64,000 bases of DNA, taken from positions 12,322,567 through 12,386,566 of the forward strand of contig OY755170.1 in assembly GCA_963576735.1 (NCBI GenBank). The letters are read 5' to 3'. The position numbers and the translations under genes were made by a program. Shown here piece after piece: positions 23,201 through 34,078 of this stretch. A model generated the notes under the pieces. That model worked only from the letters and a program-made list of their open reading frames with translations, had not been told where the DNA came from and made no database searches. The DNA comes from Bedellia somnulentella (taxonomy: Eukaryota > Arthropoda > Insecta > Lepidoptera > Bedelliidae). How positions within the stretch are numbered: the stretch's first letter is position 1; each line of letters begins with the position of its first letter.

Positions 23201-26200
23201 TTATGCATTTTTGGTGTGTATATTAATGACTAATTTAACATAGAGTGAACATTCATAATGTCTAACTCAAATGTCATAGTCATATGTATAACTACGACAA
23301 GTTATGATGTAAGAGATATCTGAGAAAATTATTCTAATAAGCTATTGTTCAAATTTTAGCTCAGTTCAAATTTGGCTCTGTTCAACAATTTGCCGGCTAC
23401 CTATCAAAGAAAAAAAGAGGGGAAAATACAGCGAAGACATATACATATAGTATAACAAAATCACACCTCCCTAAAACATACGGAACAGAATACCAAGGCA
23501 ATAATTCCTTATGTACGTATATTAAAAATGGAGGAATCACATAAACATGCACATAAAATATGAAGACCACAGTTTACATAATTCAATATTCAATAGTTTC
23601 GGAAAAACGATACTAAAAACAGTCTAGACAAGATCTTTGAATATATTTAAAAACTATTGATGGTCAGATCTCTACTGACTTCTCATAGACAATTAACTCT
23701 ATTTTTTGTCGGACGCAAACTGGTTTATTTTTACAATACATATTATGTTTGGGACAAGTTGACTGCCTACACTTTGATACAGCAAGATAAATTATTATGA
23801 AATATGTATGTTTTAATAAATATAGTAAGTCTCCCTTTTAGGTGGCTAAAATCACTGATAGTGTTGCATGGTATTAGAAAAATACTACTAGTAGAGTAGT
23901 TTGCTGTGTAGTGTCGGCTTTGCTGTGTTAATGTATGTAATATATTAGTTAATATAGAAGAGGTCTATACAGATCTATTTTTTACGCAATTATTGTATAC
24001 ATACAAAATATTAAGGATTTCAACCGATCTACAGCTATATTTACAAAAGATTCTCTGCCTATCCTATCATACAAATACTTTAATGAATGAATAAAACAAG
24101 TATAAGTAAACTCATTTAGAACGCATTTATTTGAAGTTTGCCATATAAAAAACTACAAGACTTTTTTCAAAGTTCTACTGCTGCTGATACGATTTGTTAT
24201 TCAAAAACATAACACCTAAGGCAATCTTTTGTTTTATTCATGCAGTACTTTTTATCATTTCATCAACAGAAGCTAACAACGACACGAAATGGGGCAAAAA
24301 AATCGATACTTCAATTTAATTCCAATACGGATTCTCTTGTACTGAAATAGGATACCCTTAAGGCAAACTAACTGAAGCGTGAGGTAACCTTACGTAACAC
24401 CAAAACATATACGAGTAATATTAGTACCATTTTAGTGTAGTAATGGCTATAATATCTCTACGCTACCTCCTCTCATGGATGCCACCGAAGGGAACTAATG
24501 GGTCCAGAGGCTTTTAAAATTATTGGTGGGCGTAATGATTAGAAATCTTTCGCAAAAGATGTTTTATCACGGGGGATTTTTTATTCAAATACACTATCAA
24601 AATCTTCCATAGGATTTGAAATATACTATGTAGTAATTTATTTAATGGGTAAAGTGAGGAGTATAAACTATTCTGTTGATACGTACCATATTTCTTTCAT
24701 CTAGATTTTGAAATCTAGTCGTTATGAAACAAATATTAACATCCAAGCCAAGCCTATTTAAGTCATCCAAACAATACATGACCTATTAAAAAAACGCACA
24801 CCCCTCGTGGTGCAAATGTTGCAAACATCGTGAAAACCAAAGTTTAAAAATAACTTCAGGCCAAAACACTATGCAAAGTTGTCCTGAATTTCATAAAGAC
24901 AGACGAACTAAATGGTCACAAACATATACGCACTTCCATTCACATATTGGAATAATTATAATAACAAAAGATTACCTTATTGTTATGTTAATCTTATCTT
25001 AGTTCTGGAGTGACAATGCTGCCATAGTGTCGCTGTATCTAATAAGGTACACCCATGCAAATGAGTTATTGTTGCAACCGTATTACAATTTCTTCAAAAA
25101 TAGATTTAAGTGTTTATTGCTACTGTTAAGTATCATTGAGAGAAATAAAAATACCCTTTTAATAGACATAACGATTTTTCAGGTTAAACAGTCGTAGTAC
25201 CATGTGTCTTTTTCATTTATCAAATTTTATAACGCATTTTCTATTTATCTATTATATTTTGGTACTTTATTCTTTCACTTTTTTTTGTATGATTCATAGG
25301 GCGAATATATACCAAATTACATATATATTATACTGTTATTTGATGTGTAGTGTCGGCGACTAACGGTATTGGGGCTTTTTAAGGGATTTTTGGGCGATGC
25401 GGTTGGAGACCCATCACCAACAACCTTTATTTTTACCATCTTTTGCCGACGCAACTTCCAAAAGTCGCTGAGGAATTTTTAATTCCTTAGCTCTGGCTAC
25501 CCCTTCTAGGGAAATATAGCCGTGAGTATATGTATGTATGTATGTATGTATATTATACTGCTGGAACCTTTTAGATTTCGAACAGACTTAGGCCATGCTG
25601 TCAATCGTAAAATGAGCAATCGACTGATTTAGACTCAAATCTTGAGCTGTTGACTTTTAAATAATGTAAACTCATAGTACAGTAAACTTCGATCATATCT
25701 ATATATATATATAGGTATACCATAGATACACCAACAAAGCACGAAAAACGGCCCGGCCTGAAAATTGTCAATCGAATTTGTATGGAGTGCGGCATCTTTA
25801 GTATATATGATCGAAGACAGTAAATATAATTATTATTCTACTAGGAATAAAATACAAACAATGGTTATAAATATTCAATTAAAAAGTCTACCACCCTATA
25901 CTAAACAAACGTGGTGAACAATGTCCAAGTCAACCTATGGAGAAAAGAAAGCACGGTATAGATATATCTGCGAGCTGTGATGATGATCATGCTAAATTAG
26001 TACTGTAAAATGTGGCGAAGTAATAAACCATCGAAGACATTATATATATTATTACTATATGTTCTGTCATGAAGTAAGTTAGTAGGTTACCTGTTTTTGT
26101 CAGAGCTTTGGGTAAGGCAAGAACTCCACTGCCAGCCATCTCCCCGGCGATCAGCAGCGCCGTCTGCTTCACGGAGAGACCTCCGCTCTTCGAATCTGAC

Positions 26201-26690
26201 CCCCCATGGCCATCGGATCCCTTCACAAACAAACATTGGTTAAGATAGGATGTTTTAAATTGCTGTATGGGCATAAATGCTGGGAGCAAAAGTATTTTTT
26301 CTTGTGATCTTATCGAATCATTAAAAATATATATTAAGTACTCATTTTCGTACATTTAGATAGTCCATATTTTAGGGTTTAAGCGAATGGCGAATAAACA
26401 TAGCAAAATCTGAGCTTAGGTCGTTTCATTATATTATTTTCATCTTTAACAACCAAAAACAAACAATACAATATGATTTGAAAAAGATACGTAGATGTAG
26501 GTGGATTTAAACTTGCGCCCCTCTGCAGAAGAGGCGGAGTTTTCTATACTGAGCTTGAGCTTACAAACACTTCACTACAAATGTTCTTGAAATAAATAAA
26601 AAATGATAAAATTCTTACATTCTTTGCTACCAATGGAGTTGTTTCCGTAGCAGGCGATGAAGACCCAGCTTCTGATCCTTTCTTTGACAT
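14151..26690 (-). CDS. AVT1-like amino acid transporter (Aa_trans family)
   Basis: Eight coding exons join in phase to 446 residues: 26690-26619, 26220-26091, 20009-19841, 19394-19206, 18455-18214, 17359-17153, 14786-14591, 14286-14151. The N-terminus is a short cytosolic Ser/Thr-rich tail. The first membrane segment carries GEMAGSGVLALPKAL, the hallmark of this family, and about eleven hydrophobic segments follow (VYLLMAAQIINDVLYTLIPT, FIGIIAFGSTLVACILYFVQ, AVLCLYLPIAIAGYEVYGE, GETIPRFYTILSLVGG). Members move neutral amino acids across plasma or lysosomal membranes, usually with protons; substrate and location here are inferred. It resembles insect mahogany/AVT1-type proteins more than SLC36 path-type. 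All introns have GT..AG ends. Two exons have neighbouring decayed copies. Confidence 0.93.
14591..14786 (-). CDS. Transporter, coding exon 7
   Basis: It runs from catttctcag|AATCGACT to CTCCAAT|gtaagt, 196 nt. It encodes AVRVSIMVAILFIGETIPRF and then the helix GGTTVALLTFILPSYLYLKL. Confidence 0.92.
15040..16011 (+). pseudogene. Jockey-type LINE reverse transcriptase remnant
   Basis: Broken frames give ordered RT motifs: GPLFFNIFINDI, FLLFADDTKIY (the catalytic FADD box), NLQLNLDKCH, then LYNALVLPILQYGSTVWNP and a C-terminal tail. Several stops and frameshifts separate them. It lies in the transporter's seventh intron in opposite orientation. Confidence 0.8.
16012..16270 (-). mobile_element. 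SINE-A, 5'-truncated copy
   Basis: It reads ATAAACGTTCACGCCG at the low end (the 3' tail of the element) and stops at TTAACAACCATG, lacking the tRNA-like head. It sits directly after the LINE remnant. Confidence 0.75.
16271..16964. other. AT-rich intron DNA, nothing recognised
   Basis: Low-complexity AT stretches include an (AAAT)n run near 16700. There is no coding or mobile signature. Confidence 0.5.
16965..17065 (-). pseudogene. Decayed partial copy of transporter exon 6
   Basis: On the minus strand it repeats the exon's GTCAGCCTGGTC, AACGTGCTC and ATACATCTTA segments, then jumps to GGAGCTTTATAAGATTCCGC and the same donor AGG|gtgagttgg. The part encoding SAFIILINPVCQEA is missing. It lies within 100 bp of the true exon 3' end and also copies flanking intron bases, so it is a tandem duplication that decayed. 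Confidence 0.8.
17153..17359 (-). CDS. Transporter, coding exon 6
   Basis: It runs from attccccag|CGGTCC to CCGCAGG|gtgagt, 207 nt. It encodes AVLCLYLPIAIAGYEVYGE, then NVLMAIHLISAFIILINPV. A partial decayed copy of its 3' half lies just downstream at 16965-17065. Confidence 0.92.
17360..18213. other. Transporter intron with a small inverted-repeat element
   Basis: A hairpin element at 17837-17917 has arms AAGTTGACCGCAC / GTGCGGTCAACTT with imperfect extensions. The rest shows nothing recognised. Confidence 0.55.
18214..18455 (-). CDS. Transporter, coding exon 5
   Basis: It runs from gttttcccag|GTTCATTGG to TTTTGGCG|gtaagt, 242 nt. It encodes FIGIIAFGSTLVACILYFVQ and then FAFGGASAFPTIQNDM, a strongly conserved family segment. 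Confidence 0.93.
18456..18959. other. Transporter intron, no element recognised
   Basis: Only a short GGTACGGTACGGAGATAC reiteration near 18665-18692 stands out. Confidence 0.5.
18960..19148 (-). pseudogene. Tandem copy of transporter exon 4 lacking its acceptor
   Basis: It is about 95% identical over 189 nt to exon 4 (19206-19394), in the same orientation with no stop, and it keeps the donor TTTCTC|gtaagtgg. The position of the acceptor AG reads CACCAA|TGTAATC instead of CCCCAG|TGTAATC, and no other AG is usable in the 57 nt spacer. Protein changes are few (VVYLLMAAQ to VSYLLMTAQ, SPKDF to SPQDF). Without an acceptor it should be skipped; a recent duplication now dead, or an alternative exon needing non-canonical splicing, are both possible. 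Confidence 0.8.
19206..19394 (-). CDS. Transporter, coding exon 4 (functional copy)
   Basis: The acceptor is tttaccccag|TGTAATC and the donor is GATTTCTC|gtaagt, 189 nt, symmetric phase 2. It encodes SVIVSMAIMATLFGASVVYL and the following two helices. A near-identical copy lies 57 bp downstream (18960-19148). Confidence 0.9.
19395..19840. other. Transporter intron, nothing certain
   Basis: A vague relative of the ~260 bp repeat may lie at 19440-19560 (GTAGTGTTAGTATAGAATAG). Otherwise unremarkable. Confidence 0.4.
19841..20009 (-). CDS. Transporter, coding exon 3
   Basis: It reads GWFGVPLIILMCVVAAFSGK, then RLGDCWSIIEARDPE and NPYAIIANQALGKTW, typical of the TM2-loop region. The acceptor is aattccag|GATGG and the donor is CTTGGAG|gtgaga, phase 1 in and phase 2 out. 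Confidence 0.92.
20030..20110 (-). repeat. 3' fragment of the ~260 bp SINE-like repeat
   Basis: TATATATACTCACGGCCATA, then GGTAGCCAGAGC, in minus orientation. Confidence 0.7.
20150..20350 (-). mobile_element. tRNA-derived SINE (family B), full length
   Basis: On the minus strand the head reads GACACCCGTGACCAAGTGGA (A-box region) with GGTTTGTTCCCCGCTG around the B-box about 45 nt later. The body contains TTTCTTAGTCTAGGG and ends near ATGGTCC..., as in the other family B copies at 43231 and 55618. Confidence 0.75.
21925..22115 (+). mobile_element. LINE 3' end (same family as 3120-3616)
   Basis: GTGCTCAAAAAGGCAGGCGT, GAAGCTAGAGAGGTTTGTC and the terminal GGCGTGAGTATATGTATA match the 3120 element's C-terminal and UTR region. 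Confidence 0.75.
25341..25552 (+). mobile_element. ~260 bp SINE-like repeat
   Basis: TGTGTAGTGTCGGC joins directly to GACTAACGGTATTGGGGC (an internal deletion), then the standard body to GCCGTGAGTATATGTATG. Confidence 0.8.
25688..25815. repeat. Short inverted-repeat element
   Basis: CTTCGATCATATCTATATAT at the left and AGTATATATGATCGAAG at the right form imperfect arms about 125 bp apart. Confidence 0.45.
26091..26220 (-). CDS. Transporter, coding exon 2 (TM1)
   Basis: The acceptor is ttgtttgtgaag|GGATCC and the donor is ACAAAAACAG|gtaacc. It encodes a Gly/Ser linker, then GEMAGSGVLALPKALTKT, the substrate-site-forming first helix of the Aa_trans family. Confidence 0.92.
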
Positions 26691-26698
26691 CTTATTAC
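26619..26698 (-). CDS. Transporter, first coding exon
   Basis: It follows ttatttctag|GTAATAAG and holds the start ATG at 26690. It encodes MSKKGSEAGSSSPATETTPL plus VAKN and ends phase 0 at the donor AAGAAT|gtaag. Only 8 nt of this exon are 5' UTR. Confidence 0.85.
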
Positions 26699-28493
26699 CT
26701 AGAAATAAAAAAAATGACGTAATGATATTTTTCCCACATGAAGAGAAAACAAAGTGGTCTGGATACTCTTACATGAGATTATACCCACGTGACACCCAAT
26801 GTTTTAGTAAGTGCACTGGAGACTGCACTTAAAATTAATGCATTTATTTGGATTAGACAGAAAAATACGTATTAGTATTTTCGAACATCCAATTTCTGGT
26901 ATCACCTCATATTAAAATGCCCAGAACTATGCAGAATGTTATAGAGAAAGGCTCAGGCACAGTATCATCATAATAATTACACTCATGGATTTAGGTTAAG
27001 TTTTGCAGACATTGTTGGTTTGTGAATAATTCTTTTTCTTCTTCTTCTTCTTTCTTCTTATCATTAGGTTAAGCGATGTTATTTAGTAGCGGCTTAGGAA
27101 TACGTGTAATAAAAAAGATTATTTGAAATTTAGAACCAGTATAAATCAATCAGGTTTCTATAGGACTGCGTTTTATAAGGTATTAGTTACGCAATATAGG
27201 CTTATGATGTATCGCTTAATTCAAAATGTCCGACAACGTTGTAAGAGATGCCAACACAACCCAATGTTCAAGGAATTAAATAATAATTTACTAAGTGGCT
27301 AATCAAGCCTATAAAAGTTGTACCATTAAAATATTTAATACAAAACCTAAGTTTATTTTTGGTTGCAACTTCCGTAGTCGTTCTAAATGGTTTTACATTC
27401 GAACATGAGCTAGGCTATAAAAAATACGTAGACGAGTGTCGTTTCTGATTCATATGTGTAAATTAGAGTAAAAATTTTAAACTCTGAATGTAGTGACAAA
27501 GTAGTAAATACAATTTAAAGTGGCGCAACTCACTGCGGTTTCTGGATTATTCTTTAAATTATTTGGGTTCCGATATAGTGGTCGCCGGCAAAATACCGGT
27601 TTGGATACTCCATATGAGCAGATACTCTTTAAGAGGTTATATATAATTAAACGAACCTCAAATTTAATTCAACATTTGGGAAATGTTGTTGTTTTTCGGT
27701 AACTTCAGGCTATACAGGTGTAGGATGAAGGTTCTCAAAAGACAGTTTGGTTATATTCAGTTATTGAATTTGTAATTTGTAAATAACCTCATATTACGTA
27801 TATAACGCCTTAATGGTTTTCTTGGCTGCTTTATATTCTATGGAACACCTTGCACCGGTTAGCAATAATTAAGACTATAACGACTTTAGTGCGATGTTAC
27901 CATATTATATTGCACCATGATTTTATTAAATTTAATTTTGTTTGAATAATCTAGTCACAGATACGACCGGGATTCTGATCTTTAATTTAGGTGATCTTTC
28001 AACTAATAACAAGTTAGTAACGCTATTATGTATAATTTGAAAAAATATATATCATTATTTGACCTGTCTCGTATCTACCAGCAACTTAAAGAGAGTCTTT
28101 GTATACATGAATGAGGTTTTTGTTTGACTAGCCATTGATAAGACTCATTACATCTCATACGCATATTTACAAAATACAGATAGCAATATACATAGCACCG
28201 TATTGAAACAGATATTGTCAGGCACAAACGGGATTCGCTTGCAGAGCGGCCCAAAGCAACAAACTAATAAAAAATTCGTTTTAACGACTAGTTTTGGAAC
28301 TGGTTTCTTAACATTCCCTGTATTTGGAAACTTTTGGGAATCTTCTCAATAATCTCTATATTAAGAAGCTCATTCGTTTTGATTGATGATAAATGAACCA
28401 TATCCTGTCTTGTTGGTCGTCTAATAGTCAATTGTGTCCGTGAGCCGAGCACGTAAGTAGTTAGCGGCCGTCCTAATGTATGGCTTCACTTAC
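26699..28493. other. Transporter intron 1 (between 5' UTR exon and first coding exon)
   Basis: AT-rich, with a CTT/TTC-rich tract near 27030-27060. No gene or mobile element recognised. Confidence 0.45.
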
Positions 28494-28620
28494 CCAAATA
28501 GCCAGCCGAGCGAAGACACACGTTCACCAGCCACAATGGACACTCGAGCACTGACAGAGCTGGTAGACCAGACCCGACCGCCGCCGCTGCCACCACGCGA
28601 CCACACCGCACTTATATTAC
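28494..28620 (-). promoter_or_regulatory. Likely promoter and non-coding exon 1 of the transporter
   Basis: On the minus strand a TATAAG lies at 28616-28611, followed by GC-rich sequence with an arthropod-initiator-like TCAGT (28554-28550) and a good donor CTATTTGG|gtaagt at 28494. The first coding exon has an acceptor 8 nt before its ATG, so an upstream non-coding exon is required; this is the best candidate. TATA-to-TCAGT spacing (about 60 nt) is long, so the exact start is uncertain. Confidence 0.5.
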
Positions 28621-28975
28621 CATTTCGGACTCTACAATACCGCAGTGTTTCTCGTTCGAACGTTCTTTGTCGATATATTTGGATGAATGCATTTTTGAAA
28701 ATTGTTGTTGCCGGGAAAATATATATGGTAATTACAGTAGGTTACAAAGTCTGCTAAACTTATCATAGCAGGAAGTGAAGTATTATTAGGAGGAATATAC
28801 AGACATTTCTGCGCTACATTTATAAATACGGGTGCTAATTGATTAATGAATACATAAAGTATCAACTCAGACCCATGATTTTTTTTCTTTAGTTCCTTAG
28901 TACTTCTGTGATTAACATACATGTATACTATAAGACAAGAACAAAAGTTTGTAGATAATTCGTTTGCGTCTAGTC

Positions 28976-29015
28976 CGTTCTGTCATACTGTTTGTTATAC
29001 CGGTATGACAGAACG
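28976..29015. repeat. 13 bp-arm hairpin
   Basis: CGTTCTGTCATAC and GTATGACAGAACG are perfect inverses 14 nt apart. Role unknown. Confidence 0.7.
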
Positions 29016-29344
29016 CCTTTTAAGGCTGATTCAGTTCAAATTATTCTGCCTTTTTTATGTACGACGGGCATGCCAATAGAAGTTAGATATTCTTTTCTCA
29101 TTTAATGGACACTGGCAAGCTATACACCATCTTATAGGCTGGTTTTTTATTGACATATTTGAATATAGAACACACTTCTTTTATTTATTTTTTATTTGAA
29201 AGAGCATCATTTTTCCGAGAATCTGGCGGGAATTCACTTGCAACAATGGAGCTCAGTCGACGTGATTTTCGCGCTATGATTTATCATGACTTTAAAAAAG
29301 GTTTAAAGCCTCAAGAATTTTTTTGAACTTTTGGCTTCGACTTT

Positions 29345-32300
29345 TCAAAAGTCAAAAAGTCAAAAAGTTTATTTTTCAAAATTAAGTTAATTACTAACAT
29401 TTTTTGAACGTCAAATTTTTAAAATTTATCATTAGTCCGTTGCTTCGGAAGGTGTTTGTAAAGAGAAGAAGCAACAAAGAAACTCTTTACATTCACATTT
29501 TTTCATTTTTTCAAAACATGATTTGTACAATTTCAGTTTATTAACATGTTTTTACTTTATAAAAGATTTTCTATGCGACAAAACCAAACGCTAGTTTGAC
29601 ATATTTAAAATAAATTGTCCATCACAAAAAACCAATCACATAACGTGAGAAGAAAAATCCTCACCAGACAATTATTCCTAGGAATAACGAGGGAAGATTT
29701 ATAGCTTTACGGACACGGTCATGTGCGCGTTGGGTCCTTGTCGTTTAAAAAATCTTGAACACTGTAGTAAGATTCCTTTAAAATCATGGCTTTAAGCGCC
29801 TTTTTAAAAGATGCCACAGGCAATTCCAATATGTCAGAAGGAAGTTTGTTGAATATTTTCAGGGATAGTCCCATAAAGGAGATACTTACTTTATTAAGTC
29901 TCCACTTCGGTACGTTAAGTTTCTCCTTATTTCGAGTATTAACAGTATGCCTATCGCTAACTTTACTAAATTGGCTTATATTCTTTTTGGCATACATTAA
30001 ATTCTCAAATATGTATTGGCAAGGGACAGTTAAAATGCCAATTTCTTTAAATTTTTCGCGCAACGAATACCTCGACCTCAACATGTAAATAGATCGGATA
30101 GCTCGCTTTTGTAAGACAAAAACTTTATGAACATCAGCCGCTTTACCCCATAATAAAATACCGTACGACATAATACTATGAAAATAACTGAAATACACAA
30201 TGCGAGCTGTTTCTATGTCTGCTATTTCTCTAATCTTACGCACGGCATACGCTGCTGAGCTCAGCCTTTTAGAAAGTGTTAGTATATGGGGTCCCCATTG
30301 CAACTTAGAATCGATTATTATCCCTAGGAATTTTGTCTCTTTCACTAATTCTACTTTTTCACTATCAATAACAATATTGTTATCAACTTGCCTAACATTC
30401 GGTAAAGTAAATTTAATACATTTAGTTTTCTTGGCATTCAGAACCAGGTTATTTACAGTAAACCAATGCAATACCAGTGAGATAGCTTTATTTACGTCGT
30501 CAAGAGATGTAGAGGATCTCGCTACATTAAATATTAAAGATGTGTCATCTGCAAACATAACTATCTCAGAATACTTTTGTACCATAAATGGTAAATCATT
30601 AATGTAAATCAGAAACAGTAATGGGCCAAGTATAGAACCTTGAGGAACGCCCATTTCTATTTCCGATCCTTCCGACGTGGTTCCATTAATATCAACCTTT
30701 AAAGTTCTTTTATCAAGATATGATGCCATTAATTTCAGTGCTTGCTCGACAAAACCGTAATATTGAAGTTTAATCAACGCTATTTCTTTTTTTACACAAT
30801 CAAAAGCTTTTGTGAGGTCACAAAATATACCTAACGCATCCCGTGAGTTTTCCCATGAATTAAAAATATGTTTCATTAGTGACACTCCTGCATCTACAGT
30901 AGACCTCCTTTGGTGAAACCATATTGCTCGTCATGGAATATATTATGATTGTTGAAATATAAAAGCATTTGGTTGGACATGATTTTCTCAAAAACTTTAC
31001 TGAGAACTGGTAAAATAGAAATAGGCCTATAATTGGTAAAGTCCTGACTATCTCCTGATTTATGTAGTGGGATGAGCCTACTTAACTTCATACAGTCTGG
31101 AAATTTTCCTATATCTATACATTTATTAAAAAGTATCGTTAAATGGGGAGCGATTATATTTATTATTCTTTTTATGACGGAAACTGACATTCCTGTTATG
31201 TCTTCAGTTTTTTTAAGATTAATAGTTTTAAAATTTTTAATTATATCATTACTGTCAACATACTTGAAAGAAAACTGTGCTGTTGTTTTGGTAACATTTT
31301 GTTCCAACAACTCAAGAGCTTTCTGGGGACATGAATTTAATTTCTCTGTTGTCTGAGTGGGGGTATTTATAAAATGATTTTCAAAAATGTCAGCAATTTG
31401 TGATCTTGACTGTATCAGTTCATTATCTAATAATAAATTGAGATCATGTGGGGACTTTAGTTTACCAGTTTCACTGTTAATTGTTTTCCAGACAGTCTTA
31501 CTCTTGTTAGAAGAATTCTTAATTTTATGTTTTATGCATCTAGATTTAGCTTCACCACAAACTTTTTTGAAAATTTTTGAATAATTTCTGACATAAATAA
31601 TAAAATCTTGGTTGAAGTTATAGGACTTTTCTCTATAAATGTTATATAGGTGATCTCCAACGGTGGCCCATTCAGCAAAAGAGCATGTTGTATTACACAG
31701 TATTACCTTAGTTTTAAAGATTTTGTTGAATTCTGTTTTTTGCTCATTGATGAATGAAAGACAATTCTCTAATGATTCACTGCTTCTCATTGGGGGGCTG
31801 ATGCTAGACCTAATATTATTTTCAAATAAGCTAAGTTTTTTTTCAGTTATCTGTCTACATACTATTGACTTTTTCTTTTCAATGGTAAATTCTAAATTTA
31901 TAAATTGACCCTTGTGGTCTAAAGTAATGCAATCAAAAAGGAAATGACCGGAGTAATCACAATTGCAATAAATATTATCTAAACATGTTGCAGAGGTCGA
32001 GGTAATTCGGGTTGGCTCATTAAATACATTTACAAGATTAAATGATTGAAAAAATGTTAATATTCTCTCCTTTACTAGACCCTCACCCAACAAGTCAACA
32101 TTGAAATCCCCACAAACTACAACCTCTCTGGAGCTGCGGGAAGCCATCCCCAAAGCATCTTCCATCGCTGCTTCAAAGATGTCATAGTTACCTTTGGGTG
32201 GGCGATATACACACAAAATTATATACTTGCTCAATTCATAAAGCATAAGCATAAAGCATAAGCATAAACGTTCACGCCGAATATCCCCGAAGGGGTTGGC

Positions 32301-32940
32301 AGAGGTACTAATACTTCTGAACATCACGTGACTTTGTCACCTGGTGTTCAGAGTACCCACGTTTTGCATGGACAGTGTACTCACGTGATAGGGGGCAAGC
32401 CTATCGCCGTTTTGTACGAATACACTGTCACATGACTAAGTACAACTCAGCCATGTGGGTTTCCTCACGATGTTTTCCCTCACCGTTAACAACCATGATA
32501 AATTAACCACACATATGTCTTTAGAAAAGACAAATTGGTGTAGGCCCGACCCAGGATTTGAACACTTGTCGTTTGCACGTTAACCGAGTGTTCTACCCAC
32601 TAGGCTATCACGGTTGAAAATAATAATTCAATTTTTTGCCTATATCCCAAGGTCAAATTATATAGTAACATATTTAGTTTATAAATCCTAGTATTAACCT
32701 TATAGCTAAGATGCTTGGAATATAGGAGGTCACTTATAATTATTTTTCTAACATTTAAATTGACCAATTTGTCAAATGATTTCTTTAAGTCACTTGGATT
32801 TACCTTATTACTTGAACCAATTAAAATAACTAAAGTAGTATTGGAGTCATATTGTTCTTTTAAAATGGTATTTATTATTTGAGTGTAACTTGCTCCGGGC
32901 ATACAAGTATTTTTATGATACATTGGTCTAATTCTTTGTT
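29345..32940 (-). mobile_element. 5'-truncated CR1/Jockey-group LINE inside the mariner
   Basis: Minus-strand order: an SGNH/esterase-like ORF1 piece (32923-32616; PGASYTQIINTIL, VILIGSSNKVNPSDLK), a SINE insertion, an endonuclease lacking about its first 100 residues (YIILCVYRPPKGN, VVVCGDFNVDLL), then reverse transcriptase (GIFCDLTKAFDCV, MGVPQGSILGPLLFLIYIND, IVMFADDTSLIF). One frameshift near 30905 separates RT into two frames (QYGFTKG / STVDAGVSLMKH). The 3' end carries a (TTTTTGAC)n-like tail at about 29345-29385. The esterase-type ORF1 points to the CR1 group; the clade is uncertain. Confidence 0.85.
32238..32615 (-). mobile_element. SINE-A, full-length, inserted in the LINE
   Basis: On the minus strand the head reads AACCGTGATAGCCTAGTGGG (A-box) and TGTTCAAATCCTGGGTC (B-box), a tRNA-derived pol III promoter. 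The body has CACGTGAGTACACTGTCC and ATCACGTGA-type segments and the 3' end is AACGTTTATGCTTATGC with a (TATGC)n tail. Confidence 0.85.
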
Positions 32941-33690
32941 TAAATGATGGCCAATGTTAACACCAAGAGAGTTTTGGTGAGTCTGCTTGTTCCCGAGCAA
33001 CAGTATTCGATTGGTTTGCTGAATTTAAAAGAGGACGGGGATGTCTCGAAGATGGAGCGAAGACAGGACGGCCGCCAACCGCGGTCACGCAAGAAAATGT
33101 TCGTTCAGTCGAAAAACTTATTCGCGAAAACCGACGAATTACATATGTAGATCTAGAGCGAGAACTAGGAATTGGATCAGCAGCAATGCAACCATAATTC
33201 ACGACCACTCTCTCGTCAACGTTGTTCGAGATGGGTGCCGCACAAACTTACCGACGAGCAGAAAGACCGTCGGGTGGATTGGTAATGATAGATAACATCA
33301 ACGGAGGCGAGAAAAAAACGTATATGATATACTGACTGGTGACGAAACATGGCTATATAACTATGATCCCGAATCAAAGCGACAGTCGACTGTATGGTGC
33401 TTTGAAGACAGCCAACTCCAACGAAATGTCGCCGTGTACGAAGCACACAGAAACAAATGGTCGCCTCGTTTTTCTGCAAAACGGGTCGTATTGCTACTGT
33501 TGTGCTAGAGAATGAAAGAACGAAGAACTCCGAATGGTATGTGACAGTTTGTGCTCCAACAGTAATATCAGCTTTGTGTGACAAGCGACCGAAGTCAGGA
33601 ATCCGGAACCTTCTCTGGCACCACGACAATACGGCGCCGCACACGTCTGCCAGAACACTAGACTTTTTCAACTCGAAAAATGTGTCAATT

Positions 33691-34078
33691 GGCCTAGACC
33701 TCGCTTTTAAAACATACCCTTTTTATACTTTAAATCGATTAAGGATATAAAACAAAACAACTTTGCCTATGGAATGTATACATAAAATATTGTAATTTTC
33801 AAAATAATTAATAATTAAAAAGTGTCGTATCAAACTGAGAAAGTATAGTGCGGTTCTTAGCCTCAGCTAAAATTAAAAAAAACTGGTCTATATTTCTTCT
33901 ATGTTTTTTTCTTTTATTTCAGCTGAGGCTAAAAACCTAACTATACTTTCTCAGTTTGATCTAAGGACCCACACTTTTTATGTATGAATTATTTTGAAAA
34001 TTGCAAAGTTGTTTAGTTTTATGTCCTTAATCGATTTAAAGTATAAAAAGGTTATGTTTGAAAAGCGAGGCTTAGGCC
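33691..34078. mobile_element. 388 bp long-armed MITE with AATT target duplication
   Basis: It begins GGCCTAGACCTCGCTTTT and ends with the near-inverse AAAAGCGAGGCTTAGGCC. The arms extend about 180 nt each and meet near a TTCTTCTATGTTT centre. AATT occurs on both sides (33687-33690, 34079-34082), and removing the element plus one AATT restores the mariner frame (N-V-S-I-L-P-H-P-P-Y). A half copy is at 45127. Confidence 0.9.

Larger units (their letters stand above)
20010..26090. other. 6.1 kb transporter intron 2
   Basis: Large AT-rich intron between the TM1 exon and exon 3. Recognised contents are repeats listed separately (20030, 20150, 21925, 25341, 25688). Between 22120 and 25340 no gene, RNA or clear mobile element was found. 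The 144-codon open frame at 20586-21020 has no domain and looks like chance. Confidence 0.5.
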
